This document shows positions 8,750-17,745 of a stretch of 64,000 bases of DNA, in pieces; position 1 is the first letter of the stretch, and each line of letters starts with the position of its first letter. Source of the stretch: JAJEBT01 sp965221485 (lineage in GTDB: Bacteria; Pseudomonadota; Alphaproteobacteria; MPNO01; UBA830); assembly GCA_965221485.1 (NCBI GenBank), contig OZ244893.1:3968001-4032000 (forward strand), in the 5' to 3' direction. The position numbers and the translations under genes are program-made. The notes under the pieces are model-generated. The model saw only the letters and a program-made list of their open reading frames with translations. It made no database searches and had not been told where the DNA came from.

Positions 8750-9961
8750 TCAATCCAGTTGGATGAAGAGGCACTTGAGATAGGCGGATTCCGGCAAATT
8801 CAGGTGCACCGGATGGTCGGGTCCGGCGCCGTCCGCATGCAGGAGGATGCCTGACCGTCCCGCATCACGAATTCCTCGGCGGACCTGATCGGTGAACAGG
8901 GCCATGTCCACATGATGGGAACAGGAGGCAATGCAAAGAATGCCGGAGGGTGCTGCCACCGAGGATGCCAGTCTGGCCAGTTTCCGATAACCGCGGGTGC
9001 CCGGCTTGAGATCCTTCCGTGTCTTCACGAATGCCGGAGGGTCCGCGATCACCAGATCGAAACGTGTCCTGTCCCGCGCCATCTGCTCCAGCGTCGCGAA
9101 GACCTCACCTTTCTGAAAGGAGCTTCGCGCCGACAAGCCGTCCTTCGCAGCGATCTCGGCTGCAAGTTCCAGTGCAGGGCTGGACCGATCCACACAAACG
9201 ATTTCGCAAGCACCACCATTGGCTGCCTGAATGCCGAAGCCGGCCAGGTAACAATAGAGATCCAGAACGCGTCGCCCTTTTGCCAGCCTGGCGGCACGCG
9301 ACCTGTTTTCGCGGTGATCATAGAACCACCCCGTCTTCTGGCCGTTGACGGGGTCCGAGAGAAACCGGCTCCCGTTTTCCCGGACCATGACAGGAGTTGT
9401 CACACATCCGATGACTTCGGCCGGACACAGTTCCAGACCCTCCAGCCCGCGGGACACGCTGTCGCGGCGCAGAACCACGCCTTGCGGGGAAAGCACCGCG
9501 TCGATTGCGTCAACAATCTGATCCGAAAGCCGATCCATTGCGGCCGTGTTGAGCTGAGCTACGCAGACAGGACCGTAACGGTCGATGATCAAACCGGGGA
9601 GGCCGTCGGCTTCGGCATGAATCAGACGATAATAGGGTTCGTCGAAAAGAAGCTCGCGCGAGGCGAGCGCCTGCTGCAATCGCGCTGCCAGCCAATGCCT
9701 GTCAATGAGGGTATCAACGGAGCGCGTGAGCAGTCGTGCTGCGATCAGGGGTTTGGGATTATAAGCGGCCGTACCGGCCGGCTGGCCGTCAGCATGCAGC
9801 AGCGTAACGATGGTTCCGGGCGGGAGCGATCTGACAGCGCTTGTGAGAGCGATCTCGTTTGAGTAGACCCATGGATGACCGGCTTTCAGGCGTCGGGAGT
9901 GTCCGGGGAGGATCCGGACCTCCGGTCGGCTGGCAGCGTCAGGATTTGAGGAAGAGACCAC
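8750..9961 (-). CDS. rlmI: Class I SAM-dependent rRNA methyltransferase (RlmI-like)
   Basis: Probable 23S rRNA m5C methyltransferase. The 403 residues begin with a PUA-type RNA-binding domain (LPGHSRRLKAGHPWVYSNEI), followed by the central RlmI domain and a Rossmann methyltransferase domain: SAM motif LDLYCYLAGFGIQAA, acidic CVDRS, and the catalytic DPPAFVKTRKDLK and CIASCSHHVD loops. Length fits RlmI (about 396). It lies 5 bases downstream of the EamA transporter gene and upstream of the GST gene, so the three may be cotranscribed. The exact target base is inferred from family only. Confidence 0.85.
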   Translation of the reverse strand: MVSSSNPDAASRPEVRILPGHSRRLKAGHPWVYSNEIALTSAVRSLPPGTIVTLLHADGQPAGTAAYNPKPLIAARLLTRSVDTLIDRHWLAARLQQALASRELLFDEPYYRLIHAEADGLPGLIIDRYGPVCVAQLNTAAMDRLSDQIVDAIDAVLSPQGVVLRRDSVSRGLEGLELCPAEVIGCVTTPVMVRENGSRFLSDPVNGQKTGWFYDHRENRSRAARLAKGRRVLDLYCYLAGFGIQAANGGACEIVCVDRSSPALELAAEIAAKDGLSARSSFQKGEVFATLEQMARDRTRFDLVIADPPAFVKTRKDLKPGTRGYRKLARLASSVAAPSGILCIASCSHHVDMALFTDQVRRGIRDAGRSGILLHADGAGPDHPVHLNLPESAYLKCLFIQLD

Positions 9962-9966
9962 GAAAT

Positions 9967-10830
9967 TCAGGACCGCTGTCGGGCTTCGTGACCGGCTTCT
10001 CTGACCGTACTGTAGTAGCCGGCTGCAAAGATGACCAGGGCCCCGAACGCTGTCCAGTAATCAAGGAATTCCGAAAACAGCCACCATCCGGCGATGACCG
10101 AAAAGGGAAGCCGCATGAAATCGAAAGCAATCGTGAACGTGGCATCCGCTTCCGCGAATGAACGCGTGAGGCAATAGTGAGTTCCGTATCCGGTGATGCC
10201 GAGGCCGATAATGGCCGGCAAATCCTCGAGAAGCGGTGTTTGCCAGAAGAAGGCTGCAGGGAGTGCCGAATATGCGAGTATGGTGAGACTCATGTAAAAA
10301 ACAACCGTGGTTCCTGATTCCGTGTCCGACAGGTGCTTGGTGACGACATGGGCGCACGAGTAGAGAAAGGCTGCCAGAAGCACAAGCAGGGTGCCGGTAT
10401 TCAGAGGGAGGATACCGGGCCGGATGATGATGATCGCGCCGATGAAGCCGACGAGAATCGCGACAACCCGATGCCGGGTGAGCTGTTCCCCCAGAAACGC
10501 GGCGGCGATCAGCGCTGTGAAGAGGGGAGACGTGAACTGAAGCGAAGCAACATCAGCGAGCGATACCATTGTGACACCAAAGAACCAGGCGACATTCCCG
10601 CCGTAAAGAAAGGCGTTCCGCAGCGCGTGCGTTCCGAACCTGCGGGTCCGAAACACATGGAACCCCTTGCCCAGTGTGGACGGTGCGACAAGCGCGAGGT
10701 TGATGGCGTTACGAAGGAAGATGAGAAGCAGTACCGAATAAAGCGGAAGGTAGCGAATACACACGGCCATAGCGGTCAGCATTGCCGCCGCCGCGATCAT
10801 CCAGAGCGCCCCTTTCGCAGCACTGCTCAT
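9967..10830 (-). CDS. EamA/DMT family transporter
   Basis: Inner-membrane transporter of the drug/metabolite superfamily, 287 residues with about ten hydrophobic segments arranged as two EamA repeats. The AAFLGEQLTRHRVVAILVGFIGAIII stretch (split here around residue 120) is the hallmark end of the first repeat, and the FAEADATFTIAFDFMRLPFS segment the corresponding part of the second. Such proteins usually export amino acids, riboflavin or other metabolites; the substrate cannot be told. It is the first gene of a minus-strand run with the RlmI-like and GST genes and diverges from panB. Confidence 0.85.
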   Translation of the reverse strand: MSSAAKGALWMIAAAAMLTAMAVCIRYLPLYSVLLLIFLRNAINLALVAPSTLGKGFHVFRTRRFGTHALRNAFLYGGNVAWFFGVTMVSLADVASLQFTSPLFTALIAAAFLGEQLTRHRVVAILVGFIGAIIIIRPGILPLNTGTLLVLLAAFLYSCAHVVTKHLSDTESGTTVVFYMSLTILAYSALPAAFFWQTPLLEDLPAIIGLGITGYGTHYCLTRSFAEADATFTIAFDFMRLPFSVIAGWWLFSEFLDYWTAFGALVIFAAGYYSTVREAGHEARQRS

Positions 10831-10913
10831 GCAAGGGCGGCCTTCGAGAAAAGATCAGTGTGATCCGGTTGCATGTGACAGATCCGGGCGAAATATTGCA
10901 TTGCAACAAACTT

Positions 10914-10942
10914 TTGGATTTTGTTTCGCATGCGCAAACAAT
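10914..10942 (+). promoter_or_regulatory. Possible promoter of panBC
   Basis: A TTGGAT box is separated by 17 bases from an AACAAT box in an unusually AT-rich patch about 50 bases before panB. A short inverted repeat TTGCA-T-TGCAA lies just upstream (10896-10906) and could be an operator. The match is modest and unproven. Confidence 0.3.
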
Positions 10943-10991
10943 CGGAGTACACTGTCAAACCGGTCCATCTGAGAACTCGTGGAGGGTGCGG

Positions 10992-11855
10992 ATGAGGTCC
11001 AAGGACAGAGTGCAACGGATTACGGTACCCGATCTGGCCAACCGAAAGGATGGTGAACCCATAGTGGTACTGACAGCCTATACGGCTTCGACAGCCAAGA
11101 TTCTTGACGAGCATGTGGATTGCCTCCTGGTCGGCGACTCTTTGGGCATGGTGGTTTATGGCATGGAAACCACACTTGCTGTAACCCTTGACATGATGAT
11201 CAATCATGGAGCGGCGGTCGTGCGGGGGTCACGCCATGCGTGTGTGATCGTCGACATGCCGTTCGGATCCTATCAGGAGTCATCCGAACAGGCTTACCGT
11301 AACGCTGCCCGCATCATGCGCGAAACCGGATGCGATGGCGTGAAACTCGAGGCGGGGTCCGCTCTGGCAGAAACGATCCGGTTCCTGGTCGAGCGTGGCA
11401 TTCCGGTCATGGGGCATGTCGGCCTCATGCCGCAATCGGTGAATGCCTATGGCGGGTTTCGTGTACAGGGCCGGGATTCCTCTGCCGCGCGCCAGGTGCT
11501 GGATGATGCGCGATCGGTTGCGAGCGCCGGCGCTTTCTCGATTGTCGTCGAGGGCGTGACTGAACCCGTCGCTCGAGAACTAACGGCCTTTGTCGAGGTC
11601 CCCACCATAGGAATTGGAGCGTCTCCTGCCTGCGACGGCCAGGTCCTTGTGACGGAAGACCTTGCCGGATTGTTCAGCGAATTTACACCCCGGTTCGTCA
11701 AGCGCTACGCCGAACTTGGTGATGAACTTGGCCGGGCAGCCGCGGCCTACGCCTCTGATGTCCGGGCGCGTCGGTTCCCGGCTCCGGAGCATTGTTTTGG
11801 CGTCCCCCGCATTCAGAGGACCGGGGTTGCGGGAACGACGGCCACGATGGTTTAG
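10992..11855 (+). CDS. panB: 3-methyl-2-oxobutanoate hydroxymethyltransferase
   Basis: First step of pantothenate synthesis: transfers a hydroxymethyl group from methylene-THF to ketoisovalerate, giving ketopantoate. The 287-residue TIM-barrel protein shows LTAYTASTAKILDEH, the metal-binding DSLGMVVYGMETTLAVTLD region, the VVRG/VIVDMPFGSYQ strand and GHVGLMPQSVNAYGGF, all typical of PanB. The ATG was chosen over longer upstream frames because it follows a GGAGGGTGCGG ribosome site and matches the family N-terminus. PanC follows after seven bases, forming a two-gene operon. Confidence 0.95.
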   Translation: MRSKDRVQRITVPDLANRKDGEPIVVLTAYTASTAKILDEHVDCLLVGDSLGMVVYGMETTLAVTLDMMINHGAAVVRGSRHACVIVDMPFGSYQESSEQAYRNAARIMRETGCDGVKLEAGSALAETIRFLVERGIPVMGHVGLMPQSVNAYGGFRVQGRDSSAARQVLDDARSVASAGAFSIVVEGVTEPVARELTAFVEVPTIGIGASPACDGQVLVTEDLAGLFSEFTPRFVKRYAELGDELGRAAAAYASDVRARRFPAPEHCFGVPRIQRTGVAGTTATMV

Positions 11856-11862
11856 TTCAGGA

Positions 11863-12723
11863 ATGCCGGGCCGTGACGGGCCGGGTGAGCTGTCCATTGC
11901 GCGCACCGGCGAGTCTCTTCAGACGGCACTGAACAGGTTTTCCGGACGTTGCGTGGGACTGGTTCCCACGATGGGCGCACTTCATGATGGACATCTCTCG
12001 CTGTTACGGGCCGCCCGTCAGGACTGCGACGTGGTTGTTGCGAGTCTGTTCGTCAATCCGACGCAGTTTGGCGAGGGAGAGGATTTTGCCGAATATCCGC
12101 GGGATGAAGCGCGGGATTTCGCCCTGTTTCGCGAAAACGGGGTCGATGTCGTATTCGCGCCCGGCGTGGAAAGCATCTATCCGGACGGCGTCGGCGTGAC
12201 AGTCTTGGCCTCGGAGCTGGCCGAAGGATTGTGCGGTGCTTCGCGCCCTGGTCACTTTGACGGTGTGGTGACAGTGGTTGCAGCCCTGTTTGAGCAATGT
12301 GCCCCCGAACGCGCGTATTTCGGAGAAAAGGACTACCAGCAGCTGAAGGTTATTGAACGAATGGCGGACGATCACGGCTTCCGGGTCGAAGTCGTCGGCG
12401 TTCCCATCGTGCGTGAACCGGACGGGCTTGCGATGTCATCGCGGAATGCCTATCTCACGCCCGGACAGAGAACAAGAGCCCCCGAACTCTTTCGCACTTT
12501 GCGTGCCATGGCGGATCGGATCGGACCCGAAGCCGACCTGAAGGCGCTTTGCTCCTGGGGCCGGACCCGTCTTCTGGAAGCCGGCTTCGAGCCTATCGAT
12601 TATCTGGAAGTCTGTGATGGGACGACGCTGAGGCCGGCGTCCGTGTACCGCCAGGGTCTTCGCCTGTTTGTCGCTGCGCACCTGGGTGAAACGCGGCTGA
12701 TCGATAATCTTCCCGTGGAATGA
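11863..12723 (+). CDS. panC: Pantoate--beta-alanine ligase
   Basis: Joins pantoate and beta-alanine with ATP to make pantothenate. The 286-residue product has the nucleotidyltransferase HIGH-type loop PTMGALHDGHLSLL, the FVNPTQFGEGEDFAEYPR motif, the pantoate-binding LCGASRPGHFDGVVTVVAALFE region and the KMSKS-like EPDGLAMSSRNAYLTP segment. The start lies seven bases after the panB stop and gives the expected family length; a much longer frame upstream overlaps panB and is not used. panB and panC together would supply the CoA precursor pathway; panD and panE are outside the window. Confidence 0.95.
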   Translation: MPGRDGPGELSIARTGESLQTALNRFSGRCVGLVPTMGALHDGHLSLLRAARQDCDVVVASLFVNPTQFGEGEDFAEYPRDEARDFALFRENGVDVVFAPGVESIYPDGVGVTVLASELAEGLCGASRPGHFDGVVTVVAALFEQCAPERAYFGEKDYQQLKVIERMADDHGFRVEVVGVPIVREPDGLAMSSRNAYLTPGQRTRAPELFRTLRAMADRIGPEADLKALCSWGRTRLLEAGFEPIDYLEVCDGTTLRPASVYRQGLRLFVAAHLGETRLIDNLPVE

Positions 12724-13128
12724 CGGATCCGCTGCGGCCTTGACTGCTGGCCGCCATCACGCGGCCGGGCAGCAGCGCCTTGCGACCGCAAATTGTGGGA
12801 CTGGCAATAGCCCCTTCTGCCAGTGAGCATGCACCTTGCGCTGATCGCCTGACGCGGAACCAGGGACGCAATCCTTGACCGACACAGCCGCGGGGGAGTC
12901 ACGGGGATGCCGGCTTCCTGTGCTGGTCACGCGGATGTGAACATGAAATTCCAAAAAGCGGATGAGTCTTCATTGGGCGCGGTGTCCCCGGACAATGATC
13001 GCTGCCCTGTTGACCTTGCAGAGAGCAGAACCCAGAATTGGTCCGGACCTGATGGTCCCAACGGAGCGGGGTTTCGGCGAGGGCCTGAATCCCTTGACGC
13101 TTCGGTTCAATGGAACCTGAGGAGGACG
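12724..13128. other. Spacer between panC and TRAP operon
   Basis: No gene seen in these 405 bases. Just after panC there is a GCGGCC/GGCCGC inverted repeat (12734-12754) without a T-run, a weak candidate for a terminator. The last ten bases hold a GAGGAGG ribosome site for the next gene. Confidence 0.35.
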
Positions 13129-14166
13129 ATGATGCAAAGACGTGTATTCAAGATAACCGGCATTGCAACCCTGGGACTGCTTCTGGCGGCTGCCGGCGTG
13201 ATGGGACAGGGCATCAGGGATGTGTCGGCGCAATCCCGCGACATAAAGATGGCATTTTTTGCCAGTCCCAAGCATCCGATCTGGGCCAAGCTGATGGCAC
13301 CCTGGGGTGACATGATCCACGCATCGGATGTCGGCCTGAAGGTTGTGGGATTTCCGGGCAGCCAGATTGGCGGTGCACCCCCTGGAGCCTTCAAACGCGT
13401 GATCAACGGCATTGCGGACATGGAATTCGCCATGCAGGGCTACACGTCCACGGTTTTCCCCCGGACGTTACTGGTCGAGATTCCGTTGCAATGGGGATCA
13501 CCCAGCGAGGCAACACGCGCCCTCTGGAGAATTTTCGACAAACATCTGGCCAGCGAGTACAAGCGGGTGAAGGTGCTCGGGATGTGGGTCACGGACGTGC
13601 CGACCGTCATGACCAACAAGGTCGTCCGCCGCCCTGAAGATCTCAAGGGGCTGAAGCTGCGTACGCCGTCAAGGAACCAGGCCTCGATCATCAAGGGTTT
13701 CGGCGCCATTCCCGTTGCGATGCCAATGCCGCAGACTTACGGCGCTATAGAAAAGGGCGTTGTTGACGGGGCCATAGTCGGGATATCCGTGGTGAACAGC
13801 TTCAAGCTGGCCGAGGTCGTAAAGCACTATATTGTCGATCTTCCCATGGGGTATTCGCCGCAAATGATCGTGATGAATCGAAAGGTTTATGACTCCCTGA
13901 GTCCGGAACAGCGCGCCGCTGTCGATCGCAACAGCGGTCTTGAACTGAGCCTGAAGGGAGCGAGACTTTATGAAGCTGCCCGAGCAGGCGGCCTCAAGAC
14001 AGTCAGGAGCCGGAACGATACCAGCATCACGACACTGACCGAAGACGAGAAAGACGCCTGGCGGGCCAATCTCAGGATTACCGTTGACAAGTGGGTTGAA
14101 GAATTCGAACAGAAAAATCTGCCTTACCGCCAGATGCTGAAAGATTATCTCGCAAGCGCGTCGTGA
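13129..14166 (+). CDS. dctP: TRAP transporter substrate-binding protein DctP
   Basis: Periplasmic receptor of a tripartite ATP-independent transporter, probably for an organic acid. The 345-residue protein has a basic start and hydrophobic signal sequence cleaved around SAQS (residue about 36), then the DctP fold with the RTPSRNQASIIKGFGAIPVAMP region, where the second residue group (Arg of LKLRTP) is the conserved carboxylate-binding arginine of the family. Adjacent ATGATG starts follow a GAGGAGG ribosome site. It leads a dctPQM operon with overlapping stop/start codons to dctQ. Confidence 0.9.
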   Translation: MMQRRVFKITGIATLGLLLAAAGVMGQGIRDVSAQSRDIKMAFFASPKHPIWAKLMAPWGDMIHASDVGLKVVGFPGSQIGGAPPGAFKRVINGIADMEFAMQGYTSTVFPRTLLVEIPLQWGSPSEATRALWRIFDKHLASEYKRVKVLGMWVTDVPTVMTNKVVRRPEDLKGLKLRTPSRNQASIIKGFGAIPVAMPMPQTYGAIEKGVVDGAIVGISVVNSFKLAEVVKHYIVDLPMGYSPQMIVMNRKVYDSLSPEQRAAVDRNSGLELSLKGARLYEAARAGGLKTVRSRNDTSITTLTEDEKDAWRANLRITVDKWVEEFEQKNLPYRQMLKDYLASAS

Positions 14167-14666
14167 GCAGACCCGGGAATTGGCTGGTCCGGTCGACCGG
14201 CCTTGTCACCACCGTGGCCGCATATGCGGCCGGGGTGGTGCTTTTCCTGCTGATGCTCCTGACGACTGCAGACGTGATCGGGCGGTACTTTTTCAATTCT
14301 CCGATCAATGGAGTTTTCGACCTTACGCATTTCGCAGTGGCGACCATGGCGTTTCTTGGGCTGGCCTATGCCGGCTACCGGGGCGCCCATGTCGTGATCG
14401 AGCTTCTTTATGACAGGTTGCCGACCCGGTTTCGCTGTGGCGTTAACGGGGTCATCAACCTTGCGGGATGCGTGTTGTTCGGGCTCATTGCCTGGCGCAC
14501 TGTCGTTCAGTCAGTTGACGTGCGGCAAATGGGAGAGGCGTCACAAATGATGGAAATCCCTTTCTTTCCGCTCTACTGGCTGGTGGCCTTTGGATCCGGT
14601 TTGTTTGCATGTCTGCTCGGCCTCAGGATCTTCCTGCCAGACTCCGAAGGCGACATTGACAGGTGA
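14163..14666 (+). CDS. dctQ: TRAP transporter small permease DctQ
   Basis: Small membrane subunit of the TRAP transporter, 167 residues with four predicted membrane segments, as expected for DctQ. The ADVIGRYFFNSPINGVFDLTHF stretch near residues 37-58 (quoted here in part: DVIGRYFFNSPI) and the later MEIPFFPLYWLVAFGS segment are the recurring DctQ signatures. The GTG start overlaps the dctP stop (GTGA), and its own stop overlaps the dctM GTG start in the same way, pointing to translational coupling through the operon. Confidence 0.88.
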   Translation: MSRPGNWLVRSTGLVTTVAAYAAGVVLFLLMLLTTADVIGRYFFNSPINGVFDLTHFAVATMAFLGLAYAGYRGAHVVIELLYDRLPTRFRCGVNGVINLAGCVLFGLIAWRTVVQSVDVRQMGEASQMMEIPFFPLYWLVAFGSGLFACLLGLRIFLPDSEGDIDR

Positions 14667-15967
14667 GCCCCACGTTCATCGGCGTCCTGGCGCTGGCCGC
14701 GCTTTTCCTGATGATATTCCTGCGCGTGCCGATCGGCATCGCGCTTGGGATTGCCGGCGTTGTAGGGTACTGGACTCTCAGCGGTCCTGACGCGACCCTG
14801 GCCCTTCTCGGGAGTATCCCCTTCGAAACGGGATATAATTACGATCTCAGCATCATCGCGCTGTTTGTCCTGATGGGAAACTTCGCGATGGTCTCGGGCA
14901 TGAGCCGGGACCTGTACGATCTGGCCCGCAGCCTGGTTGGTCACTGGCCTGGCGGTCTGGCCTCGGCGACCGTTGTGGGATGTGCCGGGTTCGCGGCTGT
15001 CTCCGGATCAAGCCTGGCCTCGGCGGTGACGATGGGCCGGGTCTCACTGCCGGAAATGAAGCGCTACCGGTACCACCCCCGTCTGGCTACCGGTTGTGTT
15101 GCAGCCGGAGGCACGCTGGGCATACTGATCCCACCGTCAACGGGCTTCATCATTTATGCCCTGCTGACAGAGGAGTCGATCGGCCAGCTCTTTCTTGCAG
15201 GCGTCATACCCGGACTGATCCTGACCGGATTGTTCATGTTGACGATCGCGTTTCTGACCTGGTGGCGTCCAGCCATGGGACCTCGAGCGGATCGCCTGTC
15301 CTGGATGCTTCGTCTGAGGGCTCTCTTCCGCTCCACATCCCTGGTCGGTATCGTTCTGGTTGTGCTCGGCGGTATCTATCTGGGTGTATTCACACCGGTA
15401 GAAGCGGCAGCCATCGGAGCTTTCCTGACCTTTGCCCTGACGGTGGTACGTGGCAAATGCAGCTGGGCGGTCATGCGCGACTGCACCCTTGAGACGATCA
15501 AGACCTTCGCCTTTGTCTATCTGATCGTTATCGGCGCATTTCTGTTCAATCCGTTTCTGGCGGTGACGCAGATCCCTGCAAATCTGGCCAGCTTCATGGC
15601 TGCGCTGGATCTGGCGCCAATATGGATTCTGATACTCGTCGTTATCGGCTACATAGTTCTTGGCACCTTTCTTGAGGGAATCGCGATGATGGTGCTGACC
15701 ATTCCCATCGTCTTTCCACTGATTACCAGTATGGGATATGACGCCATCTGGTTCGGTGCGCTTCTGGTCGTGATCCTGGAGATGAGCCTGATCAGTCCGC
15801 CGTTGGGGTTGAACGTTTTCGTGGTCAAGGGCATTGCCGAGGATGTACCCATGGGTGAGATATTCAAGGGCATCATACCGTTCTGGGGTGCGATGCTGGT
15901 GTGCGCTGCCCTGTTGATCGCGTTTCCGGATCTTGCCCTGTTTTTGCCTGAAACAATGATCCGGTGA
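14663..15967 (+). CDS. dctM: TRAP transporter large permease DctM
   Basis: Large sodium-coupled transport subunit, 434 residues with about twelve to thirteen membrane segments. DctM hallmarks are FLRVPIGIALGIAG at the start, the GCAGFAAVSGSSLASAVTMG loop, GGTLGILIPPST and GTFLEGIAMMVLTIPIVFPL. It closes the dctPQM operon, with a four-base overlap to dctQ. The imported substrate would be an organic anion but cannot be specified. A 490-base spacer without a terminator-like hairpin follows. Confidence 0.92.
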   Translation: MSPTFIGVLALAALFLMIFLRVPIGIALGIAGVVGYWTLSGPDATLALLGSIPFETGYNYDLSIIALFVLMGNFAMVSGMSRDLYDLARSLVGHWPGGLASATVVGCAGFAAVSGSSLASAVTMGRVSLPEMKRYRYHPRLATGCVAAGGTLGILIPPSTGFIIYALLTEESIGQLFLAGVIPGLILTGLFMLTIAFLTWWRPAMGPRADRLSWMLRLRALFRSTSLVGIVLVVLGGIYLGVFTPVEAAAIGAFLTFALTVVRGKCSWAVMRDCTLETIKTFAFVYLIVIGAFLFNPFLAVTQIPANLASFMAALDLAPIWILILVVIGYIVLGTFLEGIAMMVLTIPIVFPLITSMGYDAIWFGALLVVILEMSLISPPLGLNVFVVKGIAEDVPMGEIFKGIIPFWGAMLVCAALLIAFPDLALFLPETMIR

Positions 15968-16456
15968 GTCCCGGATCGGCCCCGGACCAGCTTCGCGATT
16001 TCAACAATCCGTTCCAGTTTTCCCATTGCTCTGTTTCCGTGAGGAAAGTGCCTTCTCCGGTAGAGGACCGCATTGCGGACGGAGGCACGGCTCTGGTCGG
16101 CAGTTGCCTGGCAGGCGGCCCGAAATCAAACCGGAGCCGATCTTCTGTTCGTGCTTCTGAATCCGATCGGTGGCCCTGGAGCGTTTCCGGCGCTGCAGGA
16201 TTGAAGACCCGTCGCATCTTCAGGCTGATCCCGGTCCAGGCCGAAGCCGGTTCAGCACCCTGGCCTCTGCCAGACGGCTTCACCCCTTCATCTCTTCACC
16301 TTGACCGGGTTGGCAGCGCTCTGCAAGATGCCGGGCGGATGTCGTGGCTACCAGGCCTGCCCGGGCCGGCGTCATGGAACGGATATGTGTTTCTTCCTGC
16401 CGAAAGCCGCCCGTTCGCGAACGACACGTCTTTCAACAATTCGGTCAATGATCATC
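15968..16456. other. Spacer between dctM and flavin reductase
   Basis: No convincing gene in these 489 bases. Long frames pass through on both strands but their translations have no recognisable motif and no ribosome site. Confidence 0.35.
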
Positions 16457-17149
16457 ATGTTCTACGAGACTGCCAAAAACGACCATGGACTTCCTTACAA
16501 TCCCTACAAGTCAATCGTGGTTCCCCGTCCCATTGGCTGGATTACGACCCTGGATGAAAACGGAGGGATCAATCTGGCGCCCTACAGCCAATTCAATAAT
16601 CTCGGCTATGATCCGCCCTATGTCATGTTTTCATCAGGCTCCCGTTTCGAGGACGGCGCACCCAAGGACAGCGCTCGCAATGCGCTTGTGACAGGCGAGT
16701 TCGTTTGCAACATGGCGACCTGGGATTTGCGCGAGGAGGTTGCCGCGACCGCGCGCATGGTTCCCCCCGAGGTCAACGAGGCCGAAATGGCGGGGCTGGA
16801 AATGATCCCCTCGCGTCTGGTCGCGCCACCCCGTGTCAAGGCATCGCCCGTTCATCTGGAATGCCGGTTCCATACAACACTGACCTTGCCCGGCCATTCC
16901 ATTGACAATCTTGTCTACGTGGTTGTCGGCGAGGTGCTGGGGGTCCATATCAGCGAAGATGTCATCACCGAAGAAGGGAAGATTGATATTCTCAAATGCC
17001 GACCGATCGCCCGAATGGGATATTTTGATTACACGTCGGTACAATCCGTGTTCGAAATCGCACCTGATGGTCCTCACGTGGAGCGCGCCAGACGGGGCCT
17101 TGAAGGGCGTGCCCGGGGAAAGAGTGTTGTGGAGGAACGCGTGCCTTGA
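16457..17149 (+). CDS. Flavin reductase family protein (FMN-binding split barrel)
   Basis: Probable FMN-binding protein of the flavin-reductase-like/DIM6-NTAB group, 230 residues. It starts MFYETAKNDHGLPYNPYKSI, directly followed by VVPRPIGWITTLD, the typical entry to the FMN-binding barrel, and NLAPYSQFNNLGYDPPYVMFS, where the phosphate of FMN is bound. Another in-frame ATG lies nine bases upstream; the internal one is preferred because relatives begin at this tyrosine-rich motif. Ribosome site is weak. It could supply reduced flavin to an oxygenase or act as an oxidoreductase itself; it stands alone. Confidence 0.85.
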   Translation: MFYETAKNDHGLPYNPYKSIVVPRPIGWITTLDENGGINLAPYSQFNNLGYDPPYVMFSSGSRFEDGAPKDSARNALVTGEFVCNMATWDLREEVAATARMVPPEVNEAEMAGLEMIPSRLVAPPRVKASPVHLECRFHTTLTLPGHSIDNLVYVVVGEVLGVHISEDVITEEGKIDILKCRPIARMGYFDYTSVQSVFEIAPDGPHVERARRGLEGRARGKSVVEERVP

Positions 17150-17745
17150 GCCGTCCGGTCTCGCTATTTTCGTCAGTAGCCCTGCAAACGGGTAGACGGA
17201 AGTATCCTGACACACCAGGCAAGAATGGAGCAGGGAAGTCCTGAAAATCCCATGACTGCTGGCTGTGTGGTGACGAAGACGCCTGATATCCTCAGCCAGG
17301 TGCTGCCGGCCGGTGTTGAAAAACTGATCCGGACATGTCTTGAGGAGAGCGGATGCGATGTCGCTGACCTGATGCGGCAATGCCGATCGTGACAAGGAAC
17401 AGCGTTTCCAGGCACAGCTTGATGGCCTTGTCATGGTCATCACCAACCGTCATAAGCGCGCCACGAATCACGCTGGTGCGACCAACGTGTTGGCTCCAAA
17501 ACAAGGCTGCCGGGCGATGCGATCAGGACTCCCGGAAAGCGGTGCTCCCGCGCCAGATTCCTCGCGTCTGTCCGCCAATTCCGCTACCCTCGGCAGCATC
17601 TGCGATCATGTACCGTTGTGGGTGCCGCAATGCCTTTCGGGATTTGATCGGGAGCAAAAACAGGATTGCAGATCACAACCGAAGACAGGAAACTGTTCGG
17701 GGGTGTCGTATCGGGAGGTCGGGAGAAATACGAGGCCTTGCAAAT
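17150..17745. other. Spacer before tRNA-Leu, with a doubtful small ORF
   Basis: No recognised gene. A plus-strand frame of 55 codons (17225-17392) gives a protein-like translation (for example KTPDILSQVLPAGVEKLI) and has a weak AGG-type ribosome site, and another frame continues with similar character after it, so a frameshifted remnant is conceivable. The tRNA promoter must lie at the right end but no clear boxes were found. Confidence 0.3.
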
